Position numbers and translations under genes: made by a program. Positions 44,132 to 54,399 of a DNA stretch of 64,000 nt are shown here, in pieces. The notes below the pieces were generated by a model. The model was not told the DNA's origin and searched no databases. It saw only the letters and a list, made by a program, of their open reading frames with translations. The stretch is from Bacillota bacterium (lineage in GTDB: Bacteria; Bacillota_I; Bacilli_A; Izemoplasmatales; UBA1188), in assembly GCA_023410715.1 (NCBI GenBank), contig JAEYPN010000030.1, forward strand, positions 228,659-292,658, in the 5' to 3' direction. The first letter of the stretch is position 1. The number at the start of each line of letters is the position of its first letter.

Positions 44132-44947
44132 TTATTTCATTGTAAAATAACAAATAAATGTTACGATAGAAATGAATAAGCAATACATACTAAAATACTT
44201 ATAATGTTCAAATTTTAATTTTTTAAAGATAAAATTTAAAGATAGAAATGTAAAGAAAAACGAAGAAATCATGCCTATCAGGTTTAATGACAGTCCAGAA
44301 CCAGCATTTTGAATTTCATTAATGTCCCCTAAAGAAAAAACAAACGAACCAAATGCTACTGGAAGGAAGAGTAAAAAAACAAATTCTTTAGCTTTAGTTA
44401 TTTCTACATTCGCAAGTTTCGCCGCTGCTAAGGTTGTACCACTTCTTGATACTCCTGGTAAAACCCCAATCATTTGGGCGGAACCAATAAACAGCGCTTT
44501 TTTCATATCTACATCATATACATTATGAGTTTTACGATTATATACCATGTATAGCATAATTGAAGTTATTAAGAAACCAATAGCTGTAAAAATTAGATTA
44601 GCAAATATCCTATTAACTTGGTCTTCAAATAGGAAGCCAACAATTGCAACAGGAATACTTGCAACAATCACATAAACTCCAAGCATAAAATTATGTTTGG
44701 CCTGAGCTTTTCTTTTGAAAATATAAATAAAGAAATCACGAATGATATCAACAATCAATTTCCAAAAGAAAATTATTAATGCAATTAATGATGCAAAATG
44801 TAACATTATTTCTAACATTAAATTTTCAGATGTATTTACCCCAAGCAAATATTTTGCTAACTGCAGATGTCCACTTGAAGAAATCGGTAATATTTCACTA
44901 ATTCCTTGCACTACACCTAAAATAAAATACTTAATAGCCTCACCCAT
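44132..44947 (-). CDS. uppP: undecaprenyl-diphosphatase UppP (BacA)
   Basis: Recycles the lipid carrier undecaprenyl pyrophosphate used for wall and polysaccharide precursors. 271 residues, about eight helices, with the two active motifs GISEILPISSSGH and GVLPGVSRSGTT. The frame runs upstream into the tRNA-Leu gene; GGAGG six bases before ATG 44947 fixes the start, so the N-terminal extension is not real. A lipid-carrier phosphatase beside CpsB/C/D fits polymer export and implies a wall or lipid-linked polymer. Confidence 0.95.
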   Translation of the reverse strand: MGEAIKYFILGVVQGISEILPISSSGHLQLAKYLLGVNTSENLMLEIMLHFASLIALIIFFWKLIVDIIRDFFIYIFKRKAQAKHNFMLGVYVIVASIPVAIVGFLFEDQVNRIFANLIFTAIGFLITSIMLYMVYNRKTHNVYDVDMKKALFIGSAQMIGVLPGVSRSGTTLAAAKLANVEITKAKEFVFLLFLPVAFGSFVFSLGDINEIQNAGSGLSLNLIGMISSFFFTFLSLNFIFKKLKFEHYKYFSMYCLFISIVTFICYFTMK

Positions 44948-44967
44948 ACTTATCCTCCATATAAAAA

Positions 44968-45047
44968 TGCGATAGATCGGATTCGAACCGACATGCAAAA
45001 GCACTACCGTCTGAGAGTAGCGCGTCTACCAATTTCGCCACTATCGC
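44968..45047 (-). tRNA. tRNA-Leu(CAG), CCA not encoded
   Basis: Class II tRNA: acceptor GCGATAG/CTATCGC with discriminator A73, D-arm GCG...CGC, anticodon stem CTACT/GGTAG with loop CTCAGAC (anticodon CAG), long variable arm TGC-TTTT-GCA, T-arm GTCGG-TTCGAAT-CCGAT. The base after A73 is T, so CCA must be added enzymatically. It lies 21 bases upstream of uppP. Confidence 0.92.
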
Positions 45048-45092
45048 ATTGTAATACTAATTATAACTCAAAAGACTAATAATGTAAATTTT

Positions 45093-47435
45093 TTATTTCA
45101 AATTACGTAACGCTTTCAAGAATTTTCCATTTAACAAATAGACGATACCATCAAGTTTTTCTCTAGTGATACCTACTCCCCCCATACCAATTGATCTAAG
45201 TGGCATATCATAAAGAGTTTGATCTAACATGCTTTCGATATCTTCATTATTTTTAATAGTTGAATCCATTTTTTTTAACATCATTCTAACAAGCATACGT
45301 CCAATTATACTTTCCTTCAAATCACCTATTGGCGAATCAATGGTATATGGTCTAATTTTTCTTGTATAAATAATATTTTTTTCAATTAACTCTTTAAAAT
45401 TTTCATCAGAGATATGATGTATATTATCAAGTCTTAAATAAGCTTTTGGATAATTCTTTTCGTCTAAATCTTTACTTGAAATATTAATTGTACCAGATAA
45501 ATTAATTTTGTTAATTGAAGATGCAATTAGTATTTCATATTCTCCTGTTGCAATATACCAATCATTTATTGCAGTATTAAAATATTTAAAATGTTCATCA
45601 GTTAATTCAAAACTTACCTCTTTTTCTTCACCTGGTGATAAAGCAATCTTTTTAAAATCTTTTAATTCTTTTAGTGGCTTTAATATTTTAGTAGCATTGT
45701 TTTTAATATATAATTCAACAATTTCTTTGCCAAAATATTTACCAATATTTTTTAATTTAAATGTTACTTTTTTATCCACTATATTTAAATCAGAATATTT
45801 AAATTTAGTATAAGATAAACCATAACCAAAAGGAAATAAAACAGGAATATTAAACGTATCATAATATCTATATCCAGTAAAAATACTTTCTTTGTATAGC
45901 ACTTTAAAACGATCCTTTGCAAAGTAATTAAAACATGGAGTATCTTCTAATCTTAGTGGAAATGTTTCTGAAAGTTTTCCACAAGGGTTGCTATCACCAA
46001 AAAGTAATTCAACTGTCGCAATTGCTCCCATTGAACCTGACAAATAATTAAGAAGTATACCTTTTACATCATTATTCCAAGGCATAGAAACTGGTGAACC
46101 GCATGATAAAACAACAATCACATTAGGATTAACCTTGGCGACCTCTTCAATAAGTTTATTATGTGAATCTGGCATTTCAAGTTTTGTTCGATCAAAGCCT
46201 TCTGATTCATAACTATCAGGTAATCCAGCACAAATAATAACAACATCGCTATCTTTAGCAATCTTACATGCTTTATTAATTTCATCTAAATTAGCATTAA
46301 GCTCTTCTTTTAAATAGCCATCTTCGTATTTAAAATCTATATTTTTTTCTTTTAAAGCATCATAAATATTACTTAAAAAACGAGGATTAATCTTTGATGA
46401 TCCTGCTCCTTGATACCTAGGATTTTTGGCAAAATTACCAATTAATGCAATCTTTTTATTTTTGTCTAGTGGTAAAATATCATCATCATTTTTAAGTAAA
46501 ACAATACTTTCAAGTGCCACTTCTTTAGCAATCTCTAAGTTCTTCTTTTCATCAAAAGTATTAACTTTTTTTTCTTGATGTTTTAAGATAAAATCAACGA
46601 TTCTTATAGCTATTTCATCTAGTTCTTCTACAGTTATCTTATTGCTATTTAAAGCTTCAAGAACTAACTTATAAGTATCATGAAAAGATCCAGGCATTTC
46701 TATATCTAACCCAGCTAAATAACTTTTAATTGGATCACTTACAGCACCCCAGTCAGATATATAGATTCCATCAAAACCCCAAGATTTTCTCGCTAAATCT
46801 AGTAACCATTTATTTTCACAAGCATAAACTCCATTAATCTTATTGTAAGCTGGCATAATTGTCGATGGATGCCCTTCTTTAACTGCTATTTCAAAACCCC
46901 TTAAATAAATTTCGCGTAACGCTCTTTCATCGATGATACTATCAGAAATAAGTCTCGCTTTTTCTTGTGAATTGGCTGCGAAATGCTTTAAAGAAGTACC
47001 AATTCCTTTACTTTCAATCCCCTTTATTAAACCTGCAGCTAATTTCCCGGTCAAAATCGGATCTTCAGAAAAATATTCAAAATTACGACCACATAAAGGT
47101 GATCTTTTATGGTTTATACCAGGTCCAAGTATTACACTAACATTTTGATTAATAGCTTCATCTGCCATAGCAATACCCATTTTATTTAAAAGGTCAGGAT
47201 CAAACGAACACGCTGATAAACAAGCAGGCACAAAACATGTTGCAGGTTCTGAATTATTTATTCCTAAATTATCAGCATCAGTTATCTGTTTTCTTAAACC
47301 ATGTGGACCATCAGTTACCATTATTGACTCTAAACCGTATTTTGAAAAACCAACTAAGTTCCAGAAATCCTTTCCAGATAATAATAAAGCTTTTTCTTCA
47401 TTAGTCATCTTGCTTACTAATTCTTTTGCTTCCAT
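45093..47435 (-). CDS. glycoside hydrolase family 3 beta-glucosidase
   Basis: Hydrolyses terminal beta-linked glucose or similar sugars. 780 residues: MVTDGPHGLR, KHFAANSQE (K150-H151) and the nucleophile D228 in YISDWGAVSD in the first domain; a second alpha/beta domain with acid/base candidates; a fibronectin III-like domain (VELYIKN, about residues 570-650). No signal peptide, so intracellular. The C-terminal 130 residues (GMGGVGITREKLDGI) are typical of clostridial GH3 enzymes. Monocistronic. Confidence 0.92.
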   Translation of the reverse strand: MEAKELVSKMTNEEKALLLSGKDFWNLVGFSKYGLESIMVTDGPHGLRKQITDADNLGINNSEPATCFVPACLSACSFDPDLLNKMGIAMADEAINQNVSVILGPGINHKRSPLCGRNFEYFSEDPILTGKLAAGLIKGIESKGIGTSLKHFAANSQEKARLISDSIIDERALREIYLRGFEIAVKEGHPSTIMPAYNKINGVYACENKWLLDLARKSWGFDGIYISDWGAVSDPIKSYLAGLDIEMPGSFHDTYKLVLEALNSNKITVEELDEIAIRIVDFILKHQEKKVNTFDEKKNLEIAKEVALESIVLLKNDDDILPLDKNKKIALIGNFAKNPRYQGAGSSKINPRFLSNIYDALKEKNIDFKYEDGYLKEELNANLDEINKACKIAKDSDVVIICAGLPDSYESEGFDRTKLEMPDSHNKLIEEVAKVNPNVIVVLSCGSPVSMPWNNDVKGILLNYLSGSMGAIATVELLFGDSNPCGKLSETFPLRLEDTPCFNYFAKDRFKVLYKESIFTGYRYYDTFNIPVLFPFGYGLSYTKFKYSDLNIVDKKVTFKLKNIGKYFGKEIVELYIKNNATKILKPLKELKDFKKIALSPGEEKEVSFELTDEHFKYFNTAINDWYIATGEYEILIASSINKINLSGTINISSKDLDEKNYPKAYLRLDNIHHISDENFKELIEKNIIYTRKIRPYTIDSPIGDLKESIIGRMLVRMMLKKMDSTIKNNEDIESMLDQTLYDMPLRSIGMGGVGITREKLDGIVYLLNGKFLKALRNLK

Positions 47436-47564
47436 TTTATCTCCTATCCATATGTAGAGTAAATTTAAGCTATTTAAAGCCTAGCTACATATTTATTTTT
47501 TAGAAATTTAATTTATACATCGTATTTATATTTTACCACATTTATCAAATTATTATAATAAAAA

Positions 47565-47588
47565 AGAACAAGTCAAATGACTTATTCT
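47565..47588 (-). terminator. terminator of glnN
   Basis: AGAAYAAGTCA/TGACTTRTTCT stem then TTTTTTATT on the minus strand, overlapping the glnN stop. Confidence 0.8.
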
Positions 47589-49645
47589 AATGAATTAAAA
47601 ATTGATTCATAGTTTGGATATGGGTATAAGTCCCTATCCATAAATGTTTCAACGTTATCAATAATTTCTCTAGCATTCTTTATTAAAGGTACTAAATTAT
47701 TTAATATATAAATTCCTGCTTTTTCTTCACTGTCTTTAGGAATATTATCAAGTTCTTCATTTAATTTTGAGATTGTAACATCAAGATTATAGATGGCTTT
47801 TTTAAATAATTCAACCTTATTATTTGTATAATTTATATCAACATTTTCAAACTCTTTAATGTTTTTAATTAAAGCAGGAATAATGTCATTATAAACCATT
47901 GAAGAAATTGTTTTAGCTTCAATTGCAATTGTATTAATATAATTTTCGTATAACACGATACTGCGTGCATCAAGTTCTATTTCACTTAAAATATTATATT
48001 TTGAAAACAATTTAACTGTTTCTTTAGAATTATAGTATTTAATTGCTTCCACAAATGTCTTAATATTGCTCAAATTACGTTTTTTCGCTTCATTAATCCA
48101 ATCTGCTCCATAACCATTACCATCAAATAAAATACGTTTATGGTTTTTAATAATATCTCTACAAATATCTAAAGCTTTTTCTCTTAAATCCTGACGATAC
48201 TTACATTTTTCTAGTTGGTCAGCAATCTCTGATAAAGTATCGCCAATAGTTAAGTTAAGTACTGTATTTAAGCTTGCTGCATTTAAAGATGAACCAAGCA
48301 TTCTGAATTCAAATTTATTACCTGTAAATGCTACAGGTGAAGTTCTATTACGATCACTAATATCTTTCGGTAAATAAGATAAAGTCGATAAACCAAATGA
48401 AGAAAGTGATGATTGTTCAAATTTAACTGGTTTACCCTTTTCTAAGTTTTCTAAAATAAATTCTACTTGTTGACCCAAATACATTGATACAACAGCTGGC
48501 GGTGCTTCATTTGCGCCTAAGCGGAAATCATTACCAGGTCCTGAACATGTAAGTCTTATTAATTCTGGATATTTATCTACGGCTTTTAAAATTGCACAAA
48601 CGAATAATAAAAAGCGAACATTCTCATGAGGTTTATCACCTGGATCAAGTAAATTTTGATTATCATTTGTCATTAATGACCAGTTATTATGCTTACCTGA
48701 ACCATTGACACCATTAAATGGTTTTTCATGTAATAAACAAACTAAATTATGCTTTATAGCTGTTCTTTTCAAAACATCCATAATTATTAAGTTTTGATCA
48801 ATCGCAACATTTACGTCCGCAAATATTGAAGCAAGTTCAAACTGACATGGTGCAACCTCATTGTGTTCCGTCTTAGCATAAATGCCTAAATTCCATAATT
48901 CTTGATTAACATCCTTCATAAATGCTGTAACGCGTGGTGGAATAACCCCAAAATAATGATCTTCTAGTTCTTGGCCTTTTGGCGGTATTTTACCAACTAA
49001 AGTGCGTCCAGTTAGATATAAATCGCGCCTTTTTTCAAATAAAGTCTTATCAATTAAAAAGTATTCTTGTTCAAGACCAATTGTTGGCGTGATGCTCAAA
49101 ACATCTTTATCACCAAAAGCATGAACAATACGTTTGGCTTCATTTGATATAACATCAATTGAACGAAGTAAAGGTGTTTTGCAATCTAAAGGTTCACCAT
49201 TAAATGAAATAAAAACCGAAGGAATACATAAAACATTATCTCTTATAAATGCTGGTGATGTACAATCCCAGTATGTATAACCTCTTGCTTCAAATGTTGC
49301 ACGCAAACCTCCTGATGGAAAGCTTGATGCATCTGGTTCACCTTTAATTAAAGCTTTACCAGAGAATCTTAAAATTGGTTCTCCATGACTTCCTATATCA
49401 ATGAAAGAATCATGTTTTTCAGCTGTTTTACCAGAAAGTGGTTGAAACCAATGACAATAATGTGTAACGCCTAAACTTAATGCCCATTCTTTCATTGCAT
49501 GAGCGATCATGTCAGCGGTAGCGCGATCTAAAACATCTGTTTTTCTAGTTGCTAGTTTCCACTTTGTATAGATTGGATATGGTAATTTTTCTTTCATAAT
49601 CTTGCGAGAAAAAGTTTTGTATCCAAAATTATTAAATTCGTTCAT
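47582..49645 (-). CDS. glnN: glutamine synthetase type III
   Basis: ATP-dependent glutamine formation from glutamate and ammonia. 687 residues, the length of GSIII and far longer than GSI. It shows THYCHWFQPLSGKTAEKHD, GGLRATFEARGYTYWDCTSP, GLEQEYFLID, YAKTEHNEVAPCQFELA, NGSGKHNNWS and GAIIG-class replacement TGNKFEFRMLGSS. It has an independent consensus promoter and terminator. GSIII is common in Bacteroidetes, cyanobacteria and anaerobic Firmicutes. Confidence 0.95.
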   Translation of the reverse strand: MNEFNNFGYKTFSRKIMKEKLPYPIYTKWKLATRKTDVLDRATADMIAHAMKEWALSLGVTHYCHWFQPLSGKTAEKHDSFIDIGSHGEPILRFSGKALIKGEPDASSFPSGGLRATFEARGYTYWDCTSPAFIRDNVLCIPSVFISFNGEPLDCKTPLLRSIDVISNEAKRIVHAFGDKDVLSITPTIGLEQEYFLIDKTLFEKRRDLYLTGRTLVGKIPPKGQELEDHYFGVIPPRVTAFMKDVNQELWNLGIYAKTEHNEVAPCQFELASIFADVNVAIDQNLIIMDVLKRTAIKHNLVCLLHEKPFNGVNGSGKHNNWSLMTNDNQNLLDPGDKPHENVRFLLFVCAILKAVDKYPELIRLTCSGPGNDFRLGANEAPPAVVSMYLGQQVEFILENLEKGKPVKFEQSSLSSFGLSTLSYLPKDISDRNRTSPVAFTGNKFEFRMLGSSLNAASLNTVLNLTIGDTLSEIADQLEKCKYRQDLREKALDICRDIIKNHKRILFDGNGYGADWINEAKKRNLSNIKTFVEAIKYYNSKETVKLFSKYNILSEIELDARSIVLYENYINTIAIEAKTISSMVYNDIIPALIKNIKEFENVDINYTNNKVELFKKAIYNLDVTISKLNEELDNIPKDSEEKAGIYILNNLVPLIKNAREIIDNVETFMDRDLYPYPNYESIFNSLE

Positions 49646-49669
49646 TTCTATTCTCCTTATATATAAAGT

Positions 49670-49698
49670 ATTATATTTTCAAATTTATGGATTGTCAA
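49670..49698 (-). promoter_or_regulatory. consensus promoter of glnN
   Basis: Minus-strand TTGACA (49698-49693), 17-base spacer, TATAAT (49675-49670), about 25 bases before the ATG. Confidence 0.8.
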
Positions 49699-49991
49699 TA
49701 AATTTTAAATTATTTTACACTTTATTAATTTTAAAATCATATATTTTTATTTTTAATTGGTTTTTTTGTTTATTTATTAATTTTATTTTTATATTCTATG
49801 TAGTTTTATTGATTTTTAATTTTATTTTATTACAACCTTTTTAATTGTTTTAAATCATTTAAAACTTTATCCGTTTAATTATATACATTTAAAGAATTTT
49901 TAAACGTAAATTTTTAAAATAAATTCAATTTTTTTCTTTTTAATTAAGTTTTCTACATTAATTTTTTTTATTTTCTTTATTAAAAATAAAA

Positions 49992-50019
49992 AAGCTCAAT
50001 TTAAAAATAAAAAGAGCTT
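49992..50019 (-). terminator. terminator of the HNH gene
   Basis: AAGCTC...GAGCTT stem with A-rich left flank that reads as T-run on the minus strand, and a T-run on the plus strand too. Confidence 0.5.
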
Positions 50020-50054
50020 AAATTTTTTTATAAAAACATTAATATTTTAAATAT

Positions 50055-50780
50055 TTATTTACTTCCCTTGGACCCATTACATTTTGAACAAAGAACCCGT
50101 AAATTATTAGGTACGCTTTTTCCACCTTTAGAGACAGGGATAATATGATCAATATGTAGTCCAACTTCATCTGGCATAAATTTACCACAGATTTGGCATT
50201 TATAACCATCCCTTTTTTTTATATAATATCTTAACTCTTTTGTCATTGCTTTACGCTGATCATTTTTTGTTGATTGATTATATGTAACGTAATAATCATT
50301 CTCTTCAAGAAAGCTAATTCTTTTAACTAAAAAATCATCAGATGTATAAAAGCGATTGTCAACAACCTCAACAGTATAAGGGTATCTAACATAATTTACC
50401 TGTTTATACCTTGTTTTATTTCGATAAAATACAAATAAAAACGCCCTTGATTTATTTTTTTGCCAGCGATTTTCGAGCTTATTAATATTTTTTTCTTTAA
50501 CTTTTTCTTTCTTCTTATTTTTCCATTCCTCAATTGTTTTTATATGTTCTAATATTATCTCTTTGCCGTAATTTGTCAAATAATAATCAATCGCATCATT
50601 TTTATCCATTTTTCTTAAATTAGTAATATTTACTCTAATTTTTTTTGATGGATAATAATTAATAATTGAATAAAATAAGTCGATACAAATGAAAAAAACA
50701 ATAATTGCAAGCAAAATTAATCCAAAATTCTTACCAAGCTTAAAAAAATCTAGCAAATATAAATTCTTTATGTTAAACAT
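50055..50780 (-). CDS. membrane-anchored HNH endonuclease
   Basis: 241 residues. One N-terminal transmembrane helix (about 18-40), a basic Lys-rich middle, then an HNH domain at about 170-238: RYYIKKRDGYKCQICGKFM, HIDHIIPVSKGG, NNLRVLCSKCNGSKG, with both CxxC pairs and the HxxH/N catalytic residues complete. By topology the nuclease faces the cytoplasm if the short N-terminus is outside. HNH enzymes of this kind serve in restriction, recombination or defence; the target here is unknown. ATG follows GGGGAT. Confidence 0.82.
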   Translation of the reverse strand: MFNIKNLYLLDFFKLGKNFGLILLAIIVFFICIDLFYSIINYYPSKKIRVNITNLRKMDKNDAIDYYLTNYGKEIILEHIKTIEEWKNKKKEKVKEKNINKLENRWQKNKSRAFLFVFYRNKTRYKQVNYVRYPYTVEVVDNRFYTSDDFLVKRISFLEENDYYVTYNQSTKNDQRKAMTKELRYYIKKRDGYKCQICGKFMPDEVGLHIDHIIPVSKGGKSVPNNLRVLCSKCNGSKGSK

Positions 50781-50825
50781 ACCATATCCCCTGAATAAAA
50801 CTAGTATTTAAGTCGCAAATCTCTA

Positions 50826-51581
50826 TTAAGCTCTTTTAATACAAGTTTTTACTTTATTAACTACTGGTTTAATGTAGCACATTGTTAAAGCAAATACTGC
50901 TAAAAATCCATAGTGAATAAAATAAACTAACCAACCATTATCTTTATTGAGATATGGTAAACCATTCATTGGTGGTGATACTACATACATAAAGTTTATT
51001 GCAGTATTTCCAACTTCACTTTCATTTCCATCATAAATCCAACTATTTAAATAAATCGCAATAAAGGCCATCGCAAATAAGCATAAAAGCGCCTTCTTGT
51101 AGTCCTTAAATTCAAATTTGATTTCATCAGTTAGATATAAATATATTGCAAAAATAATAATCGCTGAGTGGTATAAGAAATATTGAATTGTAATCATCCA
51201 CATTGTTCTAGCAGAACTTGTTGGAAGAAGTAATGCTGCAATTCCTCCAATAAGACATGTTGGTAACATAAATGCAAGTAATGTTCTTTTTATTTCCTTA
51301 TTTTTTATTAGATTTAATATTAGTGTAAAAATAATTTGAATTGAACATAGATGAAAAGGCAAATCTGTTTTTGGAAGATAACCAAAATACTTATCTTCGT
51401 TTACTACAATGTATGTTAACACTTTTATTGTTTCTGAAACAATTCCCACGATTAAAAGAAGTTTAAAAACTGTCTCTAGCTTCACATTCTTCTTTTTTAA
51501 GATCATTAAACTTAAAACAATAAAAACCGTACAAGCTAAAAGAAGTAATACATGCTTTAAACCAAAAATATCAGTATTCAT
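50826..51581 (-). CDS. YwaF/TIGR02206 family membrane protein
   Basis: 251 residues with six to seven membrane helices. LPFHLCSIQIIF, PPMNGLPYLNKDNGW and the final WLVYFIHYGFL are signatures of the TIGR02206 family (B. subtilis YwaF), whose function is not known. ATG follows AAAGGTGG. It precedes the HNH gene by 45 bases in the same direction, so cotranscription is possible. Confidence 0.8.
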   Translation of the reverse strand: MNTDIFGLKHVLLLLACTVFIVLSLMILKKKNVKLETVFKLLLIVGIVSETIKVLTYIVVNEDKYFGYLPKTDLPFHLCSIQIIFTLILNLIKNKEIKRTLLAFMLPTCLIGGIAALLLPTSSARTMWMITIQYFLYHSAIIIFAIYLYLTDEIKFEFKDYKKALLCLFAMAFIAIYLNSWIYDGNESEVGNTAINFMYVVSPPMNGLPYLNKDNGWLVYFIHYGFLAVFALTMCYIKPVVNKVKTCIKRA

Positions 51582-51806
51582 AAATCCACCTTTATTTTTT
51601 TAACCAAAGTGGTTAAATAGTAAGTGTAAAATAAAACAAAATCTCAAATTTTTATTTAATTACTAATTATAATAGATAAATCAAATATTAATTAAGCAAG
51701 AAAAAACTATAAGTTTATGAGGTTTTGTTTAAATCACGCTACTTCGATTATATAAAATAAGACACTTTTTGTCAATAATTGATGGATGATAAACATAAGT
51801 TTAAAA

Positions 51807-51831
51807 AAGTAGCTACATAATGTAACTACTT
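51807..51831 (-). terminator. terminator after yhaN
   Basis: AAGTAGCTACA/TGTAACTACTT stem (one mismatch), TTTTTT on the minus strand. Confidence 0.8.
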
Positions 51832-51843
51832 GATCTAATTAAT

Positions 51844-54399
51844 TTACATTTTACGACTTTCATGGCAACAGAAATATAAGATTTGTTTATTGGAAGAAAT
51901 CTTTGATAATAAATCTTTTGTCTTTTGTAAATGAGCATTATCAAGATTTGTAAATGGATCATCCATTATTATAAATGGTAATTCTTCTATAAACATATTA
52001 TCAATTAAAGCTAATCTAAAACATAAGGCACAAATCGTAAGCATTCCACTAGACAAATGCTCATAACTTCTAAGTGATCCTTCTCTATCAAAGGAAATTT
52101 TATAATCCTTATCCATATATACTTTTTCACCAATAGTTTCTTCTAAGGCTTTTGCATATTCTAAGAATTTATCTTTAATCGGTGCCACATATTTATCTTT
52201 TAATGACTGATCAGCTTTATTAATCTCATCTACTAAAGAATCAAATAATTTAGCTTTGTTTTCTAATTCTTTTCTTCTTTCTTTATTAGATAAAGAAACC
52301 ATTTTCTTATCATCAAGTGATGATACTCTTTCTTCCATATCAAGAATTTCTTGTTTTAAGGAATTAAATAAAGATAGTTTTTGATTATAATCATTATTTA
52401 ACTCTTCTATACTATAACTATTACCTATTGGCCGTTCGATTAAATTATTACTTAAAAGATAGTTTTCAGCTTCAGATCTTTTATTTTGATATTCATTTTT
52501 TAATCTCTCATAATTATCAAAGTCCCTGCTCACATTTTCAATGGGCATATAAATAGGAAGTAGATACTTATCATAAAAACTTTCTACCTTATTCTTTAAT
52601 TCTTTTATTTCCTTTTCTAAATCATCTTTTTTTACACTTGATTTATTAATGATGCCCTTTAAAGTTTGGAATCTTTCTAACTCTTTTTTTAGAGTCTCAA
52701 GTGCAGTTTTATACGCTATATCTGGCATATTGATCTCTTTAAAGAAGTGTTCTAAAAGGTGATTTAACTCGTTTTTTCTTTCTTTAAGAGTAATCAATCT
52801 TTCGTTTCTTTCTTTTTTATTTTCAAGAATTTCAGAGTATGCAGCTACATCATTTTTAAACTGAACAAAAAGTAAAGAAGGTCTATCACCATTATAGCGA
52901 TAATTAGCTAAAATATTTAGAATTTGATTATTTTTGCTTTCTATTACTTTATTTAATTTTTCATATTCAGGATTAGGAATTTCTTTAGAAACTTGAATTT
53001 TATTTGTAATATGTTTTAAAGAATTACTGAAATACATAAACATATCTAAAAATAATAATATTCCACCAGCAACAAGCAAAATAACTCCTAAAATCTTTAC
53101 ACTAAATAGTAAACCAATTCCAAGACCAACTAGGACTAAAGATAAGATTAACAAACCAATATATAAATTCTTATTAAGTGGCTTTTTAACCTCTTCAACA
53201 TGATTTTCATTTATTATTAAAGTAGGTTTAATCTGTTTAAGCTCATCTTCCATCTTTAAATATAGATCAAACTCTTTTTCTAAATTAGCTAAAACTTCAC
53301 CTTTAACTTCTTCACCAAAAAAATGCCTATCTAAATCTTTTTCTTTGTAACTTTTTTCTTCTTTTTCTATATTTTCTATTTCACTAGTTAAATTACTAAA
53401 TTCTCTTATTTCTTCTTCAAGTTTTAAAATTTCATCTTCACTAGGATAATAATTATTATATTTATCCGTTATCCTTTTATATTCATTTAAGTCATCACTT
53501 GAAATATTTGAATCATGAAGTAAATTTTCTTTTTTATCAATTGAGAAATTAAGATCTTTAACATGCTTTATTTCTTCTTTTGTTGGAAGACCATTTGGAT
53601 ATCTAACTTGAATCTCATTTATTTCTTTTTCTTTTTGATTAGTTTCTTTAACAATCCTGTCATAGCTATTCCATTTTTCTATTTCAATACTTTCCAGTGA
53701 TACTTTATCATAAAGAATCTTAGCATCATTTTTAGCTTTATCAAAGTCATTTAAGTCTTTATATTTACTATCAAGGCTTTCTTTAATAGTTTCTAAATTT
53801 CTTATTTCATCATCTAAAGTTTTTGTGTCTTCTTTTAACTTATCAAGATTATTTTTATTAAGTTTTTTAGAATCTTTAATCCTTTTTATTACAACATCAA
53901 TATCAAAATCTTCGCTAACATTTTCCATATAGTTATTAAGCTTTTTATTGATATCACTATCTGTTTCAACTTCTATTTTATCAGCATTTATTGATAGTAG
54001 CCTTTCAAAACTTTCTTTATTTATTCCAAAGATTTTTAAACCTGGAACATCCCCTAAATCAACTGTCTTATTTCCATTTAAGTATACAGTTAAGCTATCT
54101 TTAATTTCACTTTTTTCATCAAATATTCTTTCAATTCTGTATTCTTTTTTGTCAAATTCAATTAAAATATTCCCACCAAACACTCCCCCACTAAATGGAT
54201 AAAAGTGCTTCCGGTCACTAAATTTTGAGGTGTTAGATTTAACAGTTTCTAAGCCATAAAACATCGCTTTGATAAATGAAACAATCGTTGTTTTACCAAA
54301 ACCATTATCCTCACAGAAAGTGGTAATATTATCATTAAATGCATAATCAAAGTTCGATAATTTTCCATAATTATTTATATGTAGGGAAATAATTCTCAT
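51844..54399 (-). CDS. yhaN: SbcC/Rad50-like ATPase YhaN with internal membrane helices
   Basis: Partner of the YhaO nuclease in processing of DNA ends. 851 residues. N-terminal ATPase half with Walker A EDNGFGKTT; long coiled coils (about 150-390 and 480-720). Two adjacent transmembrane helices at about 405-460 (from IGLLILSLVL to MYFSNS) replace the zinc hook of Rad50, as in Bacillus YhaN. C-terminal half has the signature LSSGMLTICAL and Walker B FIIMDDPFTNLD. Start overlaps the yhaO stop by one base. Confidence 0.88.
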   Translation of the reverse strand: MRIISLHINNYGKLSNFDYAFNDNITTFCEDNGFGKTTIVSFIKAMFYGLETVKSNTSKFSDRKHFYPFSGGVFGGNILIEFDKKEYRIERIFDEKSEIKDSLTVYLNGNKTVDLGDVPGLKIFGINKESFERLLSINADKIEVETDSDINKKLNNYMENVSEDFDIDVVIKRIKDSKKLNKNNLDKLKEDTKTLDDEIRNLETIKESLDSKYKDLNDFDKAKNDAKILYDKVSLESIEIEKWNSYDRIVKETNQKEKEINEIQVRYPNGLPTKEEIKHVKDLNFSIDKKENLLHDSNISSDDLNEYKRITDKYNNYYPSEDEILKLEEEIREFSNLTSEIENIEKEEKSYKEKDLDRHFFGEEVKGEVLANLEKEFDLYLKMEDELKQIKPTLIINENHVEEVKKPLNKNLYIGLLILSLVLVGLGIGLLFSVKILGVILLVAGGILLFLDMFMYFSNSLKHITNKIQVSKEIPNPEYEKLNKVIESKNNQILNILANYRYNGDRPSLLFVQFKNDVAAYSEILENKKERNERLITLKERKNELNHLLEHFFKEINMPDIAYKTALETLKKELERFQTLKGIINKSSVKKDDLEKEIKELKNKVESFYDKYLLPIYMPIENVSRDFDNYERLKNEYQNKRSEAENYLLSNNLIERPIGNSYSIEELNNDYNQKLSLFNSLKQEILDMEERVSSLDDKKMVSLSNKERRKELENKAKLFDSLVDEINKADQSLKDKYVAPIKDKFLEYAKALEETIGEKVYMDKDYKISFDREGSLRSYEHLSSGMLTICALCFRLALIDNMFIEELPFIIMDDPFTNLDNAHLQKTKDLLSKISSNKQILYFCCHESRKM

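Larger units (their letters stand above)
49646..50054. other. intergenic region between glnN and the HNH gene
   Basis: Extremely T-rich. It holds the glnN promoter and a terminator-like hairpin at 49992-50019 (AAGCTC/GAGCTT with flanking A and T runs). No gene or operator was recognised. Confidence 0.5.

Noticed and set aside
44948..45004. N-terminal extension of UppP
   Set aside because: It would be translated from the tRNA-Leu gene; GGAGG six bases before ATG 44947 sets the true start.
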